Below are positions 8,609 through 20,585 of a stretch of DNA of 33,687 nucleotides, one piece after another. The DNA comes from Polymyxa betae (taxonomy: Eukaryota > Endomyxa > Phytomyxea > Plasmodiophorida > Plasmodiophoridae). Each line of letters starts with the position of its first letter. The stretch's first letter is position 1. Both the position numbers and the translations under genes were made by a program. Location: assembly GCA_003693705.1 (NCBI GenBank), contig RBZT01000747.1, positions 1 to 33,687 of the forward strand. The letters are read 5' to 3'. Under the pieces are notes generated by a model. That model made no database searches, was not told the DNA's origin, and saw only the letters and a program-made list of their open reading frames with translations.

Positions 8609-11600
8609 CTACGATTTCTTACCACCACCGACCTCGACAACTGAGTGAGCAGCTTTCAGCGCTGACGACCTGGGCGAACATGATCGCGGCTGTGCGCTCC
8701 AAGCCGCTAACGCATCGCCGGTTCTGGTCGAGTCCCGATGTGATTGTGACGTGGAAGCCGTCGGTTCAATTAATGAAGCCGGGTTGTCCGTAGCAGACGA
8801 AACGGAATCGATCGTTAGCCGTACTGGATCGTTTTCGGAGCTCAGTGAGAGCCGTGATTCTGGTTGCGGCTCAATCTCTTTCTCATTCCGTGCAGGCGTT
8901 GAATCGAAGCTGGAAACAGACGCCGGTTGGATAGCAGCGACCGGAGCTGGCACGCCTTCCGCGGATTTGGGCTCGGCCAGAATCCAGGGCTCTTTCAGAG
9001 CCTGAGCGACGGTCAAGCGACGGCGCGCATCTGGACAGAGTAGCTTGCGGATCATGCCTTTGGCCTCGTCCGAAATCTGAGCACAAACGGGGTCCCCGTC
9101 GATCGGCAACCTGCCGCTGATTGTCTGCGCGTAAAGTCATTGACCTAGTTCAAAGACTTTTGATTGAAAATAACCAAAAAGCGCACTGAGGAGAAGTTAC
9201 TTCGAACATAACAGAAAGGGGGATAAATGGAAATTTAAATCGGGCTGTACATTGAGTAAATAGAGTTTCCTGAATGAGCCGTAGACCTCCAGACAAATAG
9301 AAAATCTTTTAAAAAGAGAATGCAACCGTTGGAGGAAAAATGGGGTTGAAAAAGTGCCAAACCTTATCGATCATTTCGTCCTTGTTTTTAGAGTCGAAAG
9401 GTAACCGGCCCCGTAGAAGGACGTACATGATGACACCAATTGACCACAGGTCGACTTCTTTGCCATATCCGACCTGGGTCAGGACCTCGGGAGCAACGTA
9501 GGCTAGCGTTCCGCATGGCATGCTCATCGACTCATTAGGCGCCGTGAACTTACTCAAACCGAAATCGGCAACCTAAGCACAGAAGTTCATCAATTGAAGC
9601 TCACGAGGAAAAGAAAAATTAAAACTGTTCATAAGAGAGAAAACTAAAGCATTTGAAAGCGCTAGGTATAAGAAGAGAGTAGATAGAAAACCTTAAATAA
9701 AAAACGCAATTCGCTGAAAAGCAATCCCATGTGCGAACCTGTATATCGAGATCGGAATCAGGATACGTCATCATAATATTTTCCGGTTTAAGATCCCTGT
9801 AAACAACATTCAATTGGTGATAGAGAGCACATGCAGAGAGGGACCTGTGAGCGATACCCCGATCGTGCAGGTATTGAACAGCATTCAACAACTGCCGAAC
9901 AACGGATCTGGCCGCGACTTCCGTAAATCGATGCCGTTTCAGTATTCGTTCGAATAAGTCACCGCCTAAAGCAACCAAAAAAATTTGGGAGGCCGAAGGC
10001 ACACAGATTTGGCAACAAAATAAAGGGATTCCAAACACGACAAAAAAAGCCATAGCAATAGAAGACAATGTGGAAACAAGGACCTTCAACAAGTGTAGTG
10101 ATTATATAGATTTTGGAGCGCGTTTCAAACACGTTTTTTAAATGAATCACATTGGGATGATGGACCAGCTGGAGAACGGCGATTTCCGTTCGCAGCATCT
10201 CACGCTCCGTATCACTCATGCCTAAAAATACATCAGTAACCATCTCAATTGGAGGGTTGTAAATGTTCAATGACATGAAATCCTTATCAAACCCAACACT
10301 CATTTGCTGATAATCGAATCCTTAACAATGCCAAAACATATTTGCTGAAAGCTTCGTAATTAATGGAAAAAGCTCAAAAGAATCCGGCAAACGAAATGGT
10401 TTGATAGTGAATGCAATAATTGAGATCGTGCTGGAGTACGTACCGGTCTTGTCGATAATCTTAACAGCATATTTCTTCCCTGTAACTTTATGCGTACATC
10501 CACAGACAGACGAGAATTTCCCGGTGCCGAGCTGCGCCCCAATATCGTAATAATCCTGAAAGAATTTGAGAACAAGTACACCAGAAGACGAAACAAAAGA
10601 AGTATCCAGCTTGAAGAATAACAAATTGACAGAAAACAAACGTCCTTAAAGAAAATAAAAGAGGGAACATTACCTCAAGAACGAATTGTCGAGCGGCATG
10701 CCGGAAAGCAATACACCAGTCATTCTGCGATTGCTCGTCTTTGGCGTAGAAGAAACGGGAGACGGTGTGCTCGGACGTCGGCATGGAAACCTCAATGCCA
10801 TACTTCATAGGCGGATTACGATCGCCATGGTCGACGGGCTCCACGAAACACCCCTCCAGGCAGAGCAGCCCGGTCGGTCGTACGTCTTTGTCGCTGTGGA
10901 AAGTGTACAAAAAATTATCCTTGATCATGAACCACCGGAACTTCAGTGTCTATTGGGAACGTTTATCACAATATTGCATGAAAAAAAAGGTTTTTTTTCT
11001 AAACTTTCAATGCGAAGGGTGGACGAGGAGCTCAAAGGGCAAACAAATGGATATTCGCGGGTATTACTACAAAGCAATACGAAGCAGCGAAAGAAAGCAC
11101 TTGAACATAACGCAATGAGAGCAATAATGAAGACGAAAGACACAGAAACAGTAGCACTGGAACTATGACGAAAGCCAGATACAGATAATAACAGAAAAGG
11201 CGGAAAATGAACAAGCATGAACAGCAAGGTTTTATATGCATGAAATGAAACCAACCTTAAACATGCTTCCGATCTTGTAAAGCCATCCTTCTATCTGACA
11301 GTGACCGTCATCAGGCAATCTATGATGTCACAGTAATCAGCAAAACCCTGATATGGATCAACGCATACCCACGACCGAACATCGGCTCCAGCGGCTTATC
11401 GTTCAACGATAAGTCGAAGCCACAATGCATGCAGTGCGTACAGGTCCATTGCATGCCCTGGGAGCAGCAGTCCCGACACGTAATGATGTTGCTCTTCATT
11501 GAGAGCAATGGCTTCCCGCAACAACAGCAGTTTTGGATTGAAATCACGTAATGGCAAGCTTGACATACGGCGTGCATTCCCAGGCTACATGAAGGGCAGT

Positions 11601-13761
11601 CAGCGACTCTTTAATCAGAGACAAATACAACCAAAAGTAGGACAATGAAATTGCAGACATACTGAGAAGAAATCAAAAGGAACCAAAGCATCCGCGAACA
11701 CAAAGCAATAGAGAGACCTAACGAGAACAAAAGGGAACAGCAAAAATGAAGACAGTCGCGAATATCAAATAAAAAGATTAGGAAGAAACAAAGCATCGGT
11801 ACGTCATACAAAAGGAGGATGAATGGCAAGAAAGAAACCCCATAAATATCAAACCATAATGTGTGAGAAAATACTGAAAACGATTTCAAATAAAAAGATG
11901 CTTTAAGCGAAAATATGATACATAGAAAATAAAAGAGTATAGACAGGAAATGAAATGGACTGAGCACCTGTCGCGATCTGGAAGGTCGCTGGTCTGGCGG
12001 CGATGAAGTCGGGGCGTCGTATCGGAGCCGGTCAGCGTCTTCAGAAAAGCGTTGCTGAGGATGCTGGACGCCTTTCGAAGGCGGCCGGTCGGGGTCGGGT
12101 TATGCTGACGAAAGCTGGCATTCGGTGATAAGGCAGGACTGTTCGAATGCAGAATCTGATTAACAAGCTGGATCAATGAATGTAACATTACACTGCGTTA
12201 ACAAAACTAGCAGAAAATGAGACACAATAACTTCGAGTTTTTTAAAAGATAATTCTCGAATGTCTAAACTCTGCAAACCATTCGGGAATTAAAACCATCA
12301 CGACCTTCAAAAAAAGGAAATTTCTTTGAAAACAGTATTAGCTTCAGAAAAGGGAAATCTATTTGAAAACAGAAACATTACACAGTCTAATGTGATCTTC
12401 TCTTTGTCGCGATGGCTATGCGATTCTGGTGCGGGCAACGCTCCATTGGGCTGGAACACGAGCTCGAGGAAATCGAGCGACTCGGTGTGCTCAACGATCT
12501 AACTGACAATCAGCCACGTCATTGCGGCCTGTATGAAGAGTCTCACCCATTGCTTGAACTGGTCCTACGAAAGGCGGTCTGAATCCCGGCCTGTGAATGC
12601 ACTAGATACAAGCAATTGCACCTACAGCGATATCATGATCAGTATGATGATGAAGCACTATTGAGAAATTCCAAAATTGAAGCTCATGTTTTATAGCTGA
12701 AAAACAATCTATGCGAAGAAAGTCTCAGGTTTCCAGCTTTGTGAAATAAAAATCATTTGGTAAAACAAATGCGATGTAAGCGCCAATGTGTAAGAGGAAA
12801 AGAGAAGTTCGAATCAAGCTCAATCACAGAAAAAAAAATCCAAATCCGATCGAAGCGGATGGGTCGGAAACGAAAAGATCTGAAAAGCGAAAAAACCTTT
12901 TCGTTGAGCTCCTGGACAGTCTTTTCGGGAAGTTTGTCTCCATCCAAGCTGGCGTCCACGATGGTGTAGGCCGCGAAGATCATTGAGTTCAGAATCGTGG
13001 TGAGTTCGGCGCTGGTCAGGTAGCCGTATCCGTTCATGTCGTACATTCGAAATAAAAAATCAATCTGTACGTTGGTTTAGCAAAGAGCAAATGAAGCATT
13101 TGAGCGAAATCCAAACAGCCAATGAACCTCAAATTCAATTCACATCCAAGGCAATAACAGTTTAACACGGCACAATAAATAAAAGATAATTTTGATAACA
13201 TCAAGCCAGATGAAAAGAGAGAAACAGACTTAATCAAGAAAAATGTTTATCGACCGAAGATAAAACAATAACAAGAAATCAATGTTAAATTCCATGAACG
13301 TTTGGGCAACAGTAACACAGCGATCACAGAAGATCAAAACTACGAATTTCCAGATGGGGAACGGACTTCAAACAGAGAGAAATCGGATCAAAACAGGAAA
13401 GCTTTACCGGAATTCAGTATTTTAAAATCGAAAAATCGGCACCTCATCCAAATTTCCGCGAACAATCAAGCCGAGACCGCCAATGAACTCCTGCCAGTCG
13501 ATGGCGCCGATATTCTTCCGATCGAATGCCGAGAACAGGCGGTCGCCGAGAATCCCGGGCAGCTGGAACACCTTCGTGAACGTCAGCTTGTCGATCGCCT
13601 TGCCGCGGCTCCTATAAGCCAGGTCCTGGAACGCATGCTGCAGAATCGCCAGCTCCTTGTTATCAACTAAACCCCGGGTCAATGACACAGGGGGCCAGCA
13701 CGCCCTTACATTTGGCTCGCAGGCGCTGGTATTCGGGGTTCTTGCTGAATTTGCTCCCCAT
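8609..13761 (-). CDS. CDPK7-like Ca2+/lipid-regulated protein kinase (EF-hands, Cys-rich, PH, CAMK kinase)
   Basis: About 15 exons, in transcript order: 13761-13702, 13655-13443, 13064-12897, 12564-12547 (provisional microexon), 12498-12382, 12155-11968, 11608-11369, 11319-11256, 10949-10674, 10555-10444, 10221-10084, 9965-9845, 9796-9739, 9572-9363, 9124-8609. Their sum is 2499 nt, a whole number of codons (832 aa, TAG stop). The N terminus MGSKFS fits the N-myristoylation rule. EF-hands follow ([14 protein letters not shown] degenerate; [12 protein letters not shown] near-canonical), then a Ser-rich linker, a module of repeated C-x2-C pairs (about 255-335), a PH domain (EGWLYKIG...[10 protein letters not shown]...) and a full CAMK kinase: [19 protein letters not shown] (formed by splicing), DFG, APE, DLWSIG. 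The tail is Ser-rich. EF-PH-kinase order is known from apicomplexan CDPK7; the Cys-rich insert is extra. It would be a membrane-tethered Ca2+-responsive Ser/Thr kinase. The 12.5-12.9 kb exon borders are the weakest part; an open frame also continues upstream to 13980. Confidence 0.87.
9797..9844 (-). other. 48-nt intron inside the HRD motif of the CDPK7-like kinase
   Basis: The intron runs GTCCCT...GTTTACAG. Removing it turns HDRGIAHR(S) into [14 protein letters not shown]. It is a multiple of three and has no stop codon, so a retained copy would insert 16 residues without breaking the frame and would end in VYRDLKPEN. Confidence 0.8.
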
Positions 13762-15657
13762 CTGGAGCAGGCACTGCGCGAACCCGCGAAGGCGAATCCG
13801 CCGTCGTCGATTGCTGGAACGACGGTCGTCGCTATGGGACGCCGACGACGCGCTGGGCACGCGCCGGATCGACGCCGGCATCGGAGGCACGCGAACACCG
13901 AACTCGCCGCTCACCGACGGCACTAAAGCGGAGATTGCCGGAGGCTCGATCTCCGCCACTGAATGAATTGCGTCTAACAAGGGGCGGGTTCTTCATCGAA
14001 TATCATCCATGTAAACCCTAAAACCCTAACATTAACGACGCGTTGGAAAACTTTGGTTCATATTCTTGTTATTTTTTTTATCTTTCTTCAAATGATTGTG
14101 TAATTTCAGCCATTTTCGATCCTGAGACTTTTATCTAAAGAATAGAAGCATCGCTAAAACAATCAAAAATCAGGTTGGATCATCTCAGAAAGCGTTAATC
14201 GCCTTTATGATTTTAGAACGGCGCGAGGCCTTCGCCTGTGTCACAACATCCCGAGGCGAATATATCGCCCAGTTCGCCAACTACAAAAGCCATCCCTTTC
14301 TGATTCGCTTCTCTGCTTTCAATTATCATCTTGGTATTTTGTTGATAGAAGACCGTTTCTTCGGTGTTGTCATTTTGAATTCAAGCAATGAAGAAATCCA
14401 GTAGCAATTCTTCCAACTCATGCGTCAACTCGTTTGCTATAAACATTCAGGGTTAAGGTTCATGGCCGCGATGGTTACGTATGGTTATGTCCTCGTTATC
14501 AAACAATGCATTATGGGACCTCACGAACTTGATCCCCTCAGCTGGTATTTCACCCAATGACGAATTGGTTTTTCAAATGGCTTTGTCGATTTTGCAGTTA
14601 GCCTCGAAAGAGCTGCCGATGGGGTGGTATTACTTCAATCACGCACAAATCGATGACGGTGATGCGAAAATTCCAAAGTTTCGTTCGTGTTCGAGCTGGC
14701 GACCCTCGTTGACGAGGCTCCCTTATTTCAAACGCTACGCCAACCGCCCAGGGCTGAACGAGCTCGTTGGGGATGGTATTGGTTTGGTGAGGAGAAGTTT
14801 TTCTTGCAGTTTCAGATAACGATCGCTTTAAGGCCATCCATAGCTGTTGATATCCCTGTCATGATGGCAAGCTCTGACACGACTTTAGCTAACCCGAACA
14901 GCGCTGTTTGCAAAAGATCTCTTATAAGACCTTCAAGTATTAGAGACGTTTCGGACGCACTCTTCCGTTCGGTTTAGACTTTAGAGTTCCACATTTGTTA
15001 ATATGATTTTCTAGTCTGTTTCATCTGCACGCACTAATCTGAATGGAAAACCCAGTTCCGTTAAAGGGGGGGATTACGGAATAGGTTCTTCCGTTCCGTT
15101 TGCGCTCACACTGTAACAGAACGGAAAAGGGAAAGTGCGTCAAAAAAGTCTCTATTTTTACAGCGCAGTTGGAGGTTTGGAGACACTATGTGCTCTAACA
15201 CTTATTGGGAGGAACAGTAGAGGAGTCCGTTACTGTCGCTACTGCACAGATCTGCCTCTCTGTCACCCTTACTGAATGGAAAACATCAGCGACGCTACAG
15301 CAATATTTCTAGTTAGGGATGAACGGAATGGAAATCCTCTTCACAATATTGATGGAGCTACACCAAATTAAGACTTACGATGATAAGTGATCATTTACGT
15401 GTGGATTTGTGGCCAAAGACAATGTTTTCCAATTACAATAGAGACATAGATTGAGTATCAAGGCTGACCTTCAAGCTTGAACGTTTTTACCAGAACTTAA
15501 CATAGACTGTATTCGGATTAGAATGCATTTATCTTTTCTTATTGGTATACTAGGTGCAGAGATTCTATGCACAGAGTTAAAGCTTCAATATTATCTCTCC
15601 AGTTATATGGAGATTATCCATAACTTGTATCAAGCTGGAGTCTGATTAACAAGCTCT
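13762..15657. other. Intergenic region upstream of the CDPK7-like gene
   Basis: A telomere-like tract AAACCCTAAAACCCTAAC (14013-14030) lies about 250 bases upstream of the kinase ATG, on the promoter side. Open frames at 14207-14404 and 14481-14819 (plus) were examined; neither shows a domain or convincing splice partners. The stretch 15050-15130 has several GGAACGGAA-like and complementary TTCCGTTCC words. The remainder is AT-rich. Confidence 0.4.
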
Positions 15658-16741
15658 CTATTTAAGGCATTCAAACTGTTTATGAGACAATTTCTGATAC
15701 TGAAAGATAATGAGGAATTGGAGAGCGTTCTGTGATCGAGACCTGAGAGCAGAAGGGCGGCCATCATGGTAGACCTTGAGAAGGAGGCCGCCGATAATAA
15801 CACAAAAGAGGACAGCGCCGAGTATGAAGATGATCGTACCTAATGAACAGGTTAAACCCTAATCCTGTCAATATCAAGTTCCTGACAATCGGACTTGGAG
15901 TGTTCAAGTTCAAATTGCGAACTTTTCGAGTGATGGTTGGGCGAGTACGCCTTATCATTGGAGTTCTGTGCGGCAGCAGATTCCGATGAAGACATGAAGT
16001 CGGAATTCGGATCTTGAGTGTGTAATAGATTATTTATGAGCCGTTTCAGGAGACATTCGCTGCTCTTCCTGATTGTCAGATACGGAGTCCGAAGACTCCG
16101 AAGACGAAGGCAAAGATTCAACAGGTTCCGCATCTTGAACGTTACTCGAATCCTGCGTCTGCATTACAATTTTATCCAATTGCGCCATTTGTTGCTTGAA
16201 ATTGGGGAGATGAGGTCGTATAACATCGAAATAGAACTGATACAATTGATGGTCTTCAGGAGAAGAACGCTTCCAGTGATTGAAACAAACGCTTAAAAGG
16301 GTATTACTATAGTGATCAGCAACGTCAACAATTAGACGGAAGAATGGCATCTCGGCAACCATTCAAAGCAATCGTATCGAAGTTTTTTGATCCATCATCA
16401 AACATCTTCCAGATCGCGGACAGAAAAGAGATCGGACTAGAACGGATTGCATGCAAATCAATGGAGACCGGAGACACGCCCGCGCGCCATTCAACAGCGC
16501 TGTATTTTGCATCTCGTCGACCAAAGTTTTCATAATGTCAACGGGTTTGAAGGCCAAATAAGGAATGATTTCTTGAAGCCGAACATTGGAAAAACGCGAG
16601 AGCAGGAAGAAATCCTGGTATGAGAATCGCAATCCAAGACGCAGCAGATTCAGCAAGGGATCTTGATCGCATTGTTCCCACCATTCGTTGGAGACCGTTG
16701 ACGGAATCTTTCGTCGACGCGCTCGAGCCATTGCCATGCAT
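15658..16741 (-). pseudogene. 5'-truncated member of the F-box/repeat-module family, with a C-terminal membrane span
   Basis: The translated minus strand is homologous to the gene at 20586-22866. EWWEQCDQDPLLNLLRLGLR matches RDWWKHSDQDLLQTLLRVGLR of its second module, and EMPFF...TLLSVCFNHWKRS...FDVIRPH matches ELPFF...TLLSVFVNKWKRS...FDIIRPY of its first module. The N-terminal half of the module, including any start or signal peptide, is missing upstream of 16741. A TGA at 16363-16365 interrupts an otherwise continuous frame and aligns with Arg of the first module. After a Ser/Glu-rich acidic stretch, the last exon (15839-15658, TAG) encodes a clear membrane span (TIIFILGAVLFCVIIGGLLL) and a short basic tail. 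It can be joined by a 47-nt intron at 15840-15886 containing GATTAGGGTTT. The join near 16030-16050 is unresolved. A truncated pseudogene is the simplest reading; a live gene with unseen 5' exons or TGA readthrough is possible. Confidence 0.65.
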
Positions 16742-17248
16742 CGTTAATGATCACAGCTGTTCTGCATTTCGCCCAACGAGGCAAATTATGAGGTTAAGTT
16801 GACGTCGTTCTGTCTAGAAGGGCTGCGCGTGGCGCAGGCGTCGCGCAGCCCTCTCTCATCATGAGCTTCCTCTTCATTATCACTGCTGTCATTGTATTAC
16901 TATGAGACAGATACTTCCAAGCCGTTATCTGCTTGATGAAACTACCGGTGTTTATGCTAAGAGTTTTCTGTACATAATTCTAGTTCTCAACTTGGGCAAT
17001 TTGGGATTCTCGGAATCTTGGATTTGCAGCGGATAGACGAGTGTGGACCAGGATTCAGATTAGTCAACTGGACGATTCTTGATCTTGAAGCAAAGAAAAA
17101 ACGGGAAATGGATTAAAAGTATCAAAGCAAATCACGACGTCATCGGTAGAAAGAAATTTATGTGTTTAGGACTCGTGTAAGTCCGTGCGGATCCCCAAGA
17201 AGGCGACCCTTAACTCGTTGTGTCTCTCTATTCCATATTCATCAAGCT
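16742..17248. other. Intergenic region with a GC-rich hairpin
   Basis: Apart from the hairpin at 16819-16852 nothing was recognised. The part next to 17249 is the probable 5' flank of the type II membrane protein gene. Confidence 0.4.
16819..16852. repeat. Perfect GC-rich inverted repeat
   Basis: AGGGCTGCGCG at 16819-16829 and CGCGCAGCCCT at 16842-16852 form a perfect 11-bp stem with a 12-nt GC-rich loop. It stands out in an otherwise AT-rich spacer and lies about 80 bases from the truncated end of the neighbouring pseudogene. Confidence 0.85.
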
Positions 17249-18573
17249 ATGCTTTGCAACAGGTCGGGGTTATCTGGTCGCGGCCGCTTCCTCCTAGCCG
17301 GTTCTCTTCTATTGATTGTTCTGGCCATCTGCCTGGGTGTTTATTTTGGGCGGTACCATTCTCCCCGGGTTAGTAAATTATCTGAGCATGTAAATCTCGC
17401 TTATAATTTCTGCTATTAAAGGCAGCTAATGCTTCATTGCGGCAGGATGATGATTCAGCTGAAAAATTCACAGAAAATGAAAATGCTCTGCCTGAAAGCG
17501 ATGACGCCGGAAAGACTGAGTCTTCATCCGTTGTTGGTGTTGTTGATTGCTCTGAGCGCGAAGACTTTCAACGTGAACGCGGTGTTGCTGAATCCGCAGG
17601 CTCTCAGACAGACGAAGATCCAAAAATGCTGCCTTTTGGTTCTCATTCTTCCCAACTGAATTCGATCGATGTCTCTGTATTACCGAGAACGGATGGTTTC
17701 TATCAAGTTATATCACTGAATGACGCCGGCGATTCTGTCGCGGAACCGATCCCTGAGCTGCAATCGGCCGTTGCTGACTGGCACAAGCTCGGTTATTCAC
17801 ATAGCAAGGTCCTCTACGATAACAACTCGGTTCTCCTCAATTTCAGTCGCTGGCCTCGTATCGGTGACCTTTTAACGAAGGCGTACAACGACAAGACTCT
17901 CGAATTGCAAAGAAAACCATTCTTCGTGACCGCTTCTGTTAGCGATCAGATCGGCATCCAAATCGAAGGCGTTTCTCGCAAGCTTCAATCGATAGAGAGG
18001 ATCTACAATGAAATCGGCGAATGCGGCAAAGTGATTTACGAGTGGAAACCGATCTACAAGATGTATGAAGGTTCTGTGATCCAGCAGAATGGGTCTGAGC
18101 TGGAATGCGACCAGATCATCGATGTTATTCAGAGTTTCGATGCAGATAAGCTATCCGGCGAGCTGGATTTGGGTTTCATCTTGATCTGGCATGATGCCGG
18201 CAGCGACTTCTGGATCCGATGTAAGACCGAGCAGCTGGCTGTGTCGATCTGGAACACGATTCCCGAGAACTATCCCGCCGCCTTGTGTAGCTACAGCACA
18301 GGCGTTATTCGTCGCCGTGGAGAACATAACGATCTTCTCGATCAAACTATCGTGATTGCTCGCACATTGAATACTGTATTCCCTCTGGGCTCTTGGTCGA
18401 AATCCTGCCAACGGGCCCAATCTTGGTTCGATTTCAAATCGGATCGCCACATTGTTCAGGTTTGTCTTACGGAACCTTCGAAAGAGTCGTCGTATGGTAC
18501 CTTTCGAGTCAACTGCAGCCACTCGTATTGCAATCGCAATGGGCGACTTCTACGCACCGAGGCATCCCAATAA
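17249..18573 (+). CDS. Predicted type II membrane protein, unknown family
   Basis: Two exons, 17249-17368 and 17422-18573, join in phase 0 around a 53-nt intron (GTTAGT...TTAAAG) to give 423 aa ending in TAA. Exon 1 encodes a short N terminus with positive charge, then a single hydrophobic span (FLLAGSLLLIVLAICLGVYF). Exon 2 begins with an acidic Ser/Glu/Asp linker and continues into a mixed alpha/beta-looking domain of about 250 residues with NFS, NGS and NCS sequons and several Cys. The positive residues before the span suggest the N terminus is cytosolic and the large domain is luminal or outside. No family was recognised. The 3' end is uncertain: CAG|GTTTGTC at 18457-18466 could be a splice donor, in which case the last 38 codons would be replaced. 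Confidence 0.72.
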
Positions 18574-20585
18574 AGTACTTTATATTTGGGCGGTTGAGTT
18601 TCGCTCAAGTATGAAAACGACCCGAGTATTCGGCTCAGTTTACCACTGCGAATTGCGATTTCGGAACTTCTTTGGAATCTGGTAACGGCTTGAAAGTAGT
18701 TATTTATCTCATAGTCACTGACTACAGTTGCAAGAGGCTGCTGTCTGACAGTATTGGGGCTGAATATCAGAGGCCGCGTCTGAGTTTAAAGTAGTTCTTT
18801 ATCAGTCACTGACTACGGAAGCAAAAGGCTGCCGTCTGACAGTATGGGGGGTGAATATCAGAGGCCGCGTCAAAAAATTTCTACCTGCATCCTGCGCGGC
18901 CTCGGTTTATTCCCATTAGTTCAAAAAAATAATGAATCTAATTGATCCAAGAGCCATCGCTGACGCTTCATGATCTGCTAATACACTGAAGTGACGGCCT
19001 TCGGCTTCGATCCTGCTGCCTATTTCATTTGCAAAAACGATGAACGTCGACAAGACATGTTCCACGACTCCGATGAAGCTGAAGCCATAGGCCACTGCTA
19101 CTATAATCCATATCAATGAAGGTTGGATTGGATTGGATTGGATTTACTAATTTGTTGATTTTGTCAATATCAATGAAGGTTCGGGCTTTTTCTGTTGGAA
19201 AAACCGGTCCTAAGAATCGCCCATTTTTTGTGGACCTCTACCAAGTTTTGACATTACGAACAGTAAGTTTCAGATTGCCACTTTTAGAGTCATTTTAATG
19301 TCGTCACTCTATCGAACTCGACGAAAGTGAGCTCGGTGTCGGTTTGAACAGGGTTGTCGAACATAATGAGACAAACGAAATTTAGCACAACGAATGAGCT
19401 CACATATATCGATACTGAATTGTTCAATTCTGCCGAGCAATTCTGTATTGAGGTCATTGCATCACATCAATATTTAGTTAGAGTCAGAGCTTGTGAAAGC
19501 ATTTCCCATTCACTGAATACTGCAGACGAATAAGCGACTAGCTTGATTGAAGGAGTGGAGATTCCCGAACCTGTAAAGCCACATTTTTTGCATGTATAGA
19601 CAGCGTTTAGTGAACAGATTGAATGCGATAAGACTCAGATCATCTAGTTATGACATTATTGACACTATAGAATATTCCAAGCAGAGACGATAACGAATAC
19701 CAAAGGGCGTATGAAGAGAAATCGGGTCTTCATTCATGGATGATACAATTTTTGAAAAAGGCTCTTCATATCCTACAAGCTGAGTCTCTTCCTGTAGATC
19801 AGCAGAAACCAAAAAACGGAAAACAGAACTGGCGATATCGCAACCAATTTAAGTCTCTTGATTAGACTCAAAAAAATTAGAATTATTAAAACAGCCAGAC
19901 CAGAACTTCTGCTGCAAATACTTCGGTGAAGTATTGATTTATTATTGTTCTCTAGCTTAACCGCATCAAGCAAACAATGCAGCAGATCAGCATGGCAGTC
20001 GAATATCCGCTTTAAGCGAATGTCGTGCGATACCAGATTGTTTATAAAGCTGTAAGATTCGCACCTGGTATCAATCAGTCGTATTGAAGTTGAACGAAGG
20101 AGGCCTCAGAGAAGCGAGGTTGTCTTGTATAAGGATAATGAAGTAATGGAAGGCGTCCGATAAAGAAATGAGACGGTCTCAGGTTCGTATCGAAGTATTA
20201 CGAAGGAAAGAGCGGCATACATGGCTATATATTGGCATCTGATTATAAGCACAGCGTTGGCGAAACTGACAGCTGTCTAATAAGATGAAATGAAATGAAA
20301 AAAGATGGTCGAAATACACGTGAGCTGAAGTAAGTTTCACTATTCCCTATAGCAAGGAGCAATTCGTCCGGAAAGCGCAACCTCGTGCTGGATTATGGTA
20401 TCGCCGAGCCGGTCGCCCATTGGATCTGCTCTCGATCTCCTGAATCACCGAGCTCATCACAAAGGTGAAGAGGGTCCTGCGCCTTCACCTGATTCGTCAT
20501 AGCCCAGATACCAGATTATGGAATAGTTGACGGACTTTCCAGTACTACCTCCAGTCCACTCTGTCTTCCGAGCTCTCTCCTCGAC
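18574..20585. other. Long AT-rich intergenic region
   Basis: Contains the duplication at 18693-18871 and a short GGATT tandem run at about 19121-19144. No coding potential was recognised on either strand. The last few hundred bases are the 5' flank of the F-box-family gene. Confidence 0.45.
18693..18871 (+). repeat. Tandem duplication of about 88 bp
   Basis: Copy 1 (18693-18780) and copy 2 (18788-18871) both start AAAGTAGTT and end GAATATCAGAGGCCGCGTC. They share the core GTCACTGACTAC and GTCTGACAGTAT and differ by substitutions and small indels. Confidence 0.85.

Noticed and set aside
11611-11967. Minus-strand ORF rich in Phe/Leu
   Set aside because: It lies inside a 359-nt intron of the CDPK7-like gene; the hydrophobic composition reflects T-rich intron sequence.
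15840-15860. An 18-nt intron GTTTAACC...CATTAG in the truncated F-box relative
   Set aside because: The frame after splicing would be wrong; a 47-nt intron (15840-15886) restores a frame into the membrane span.
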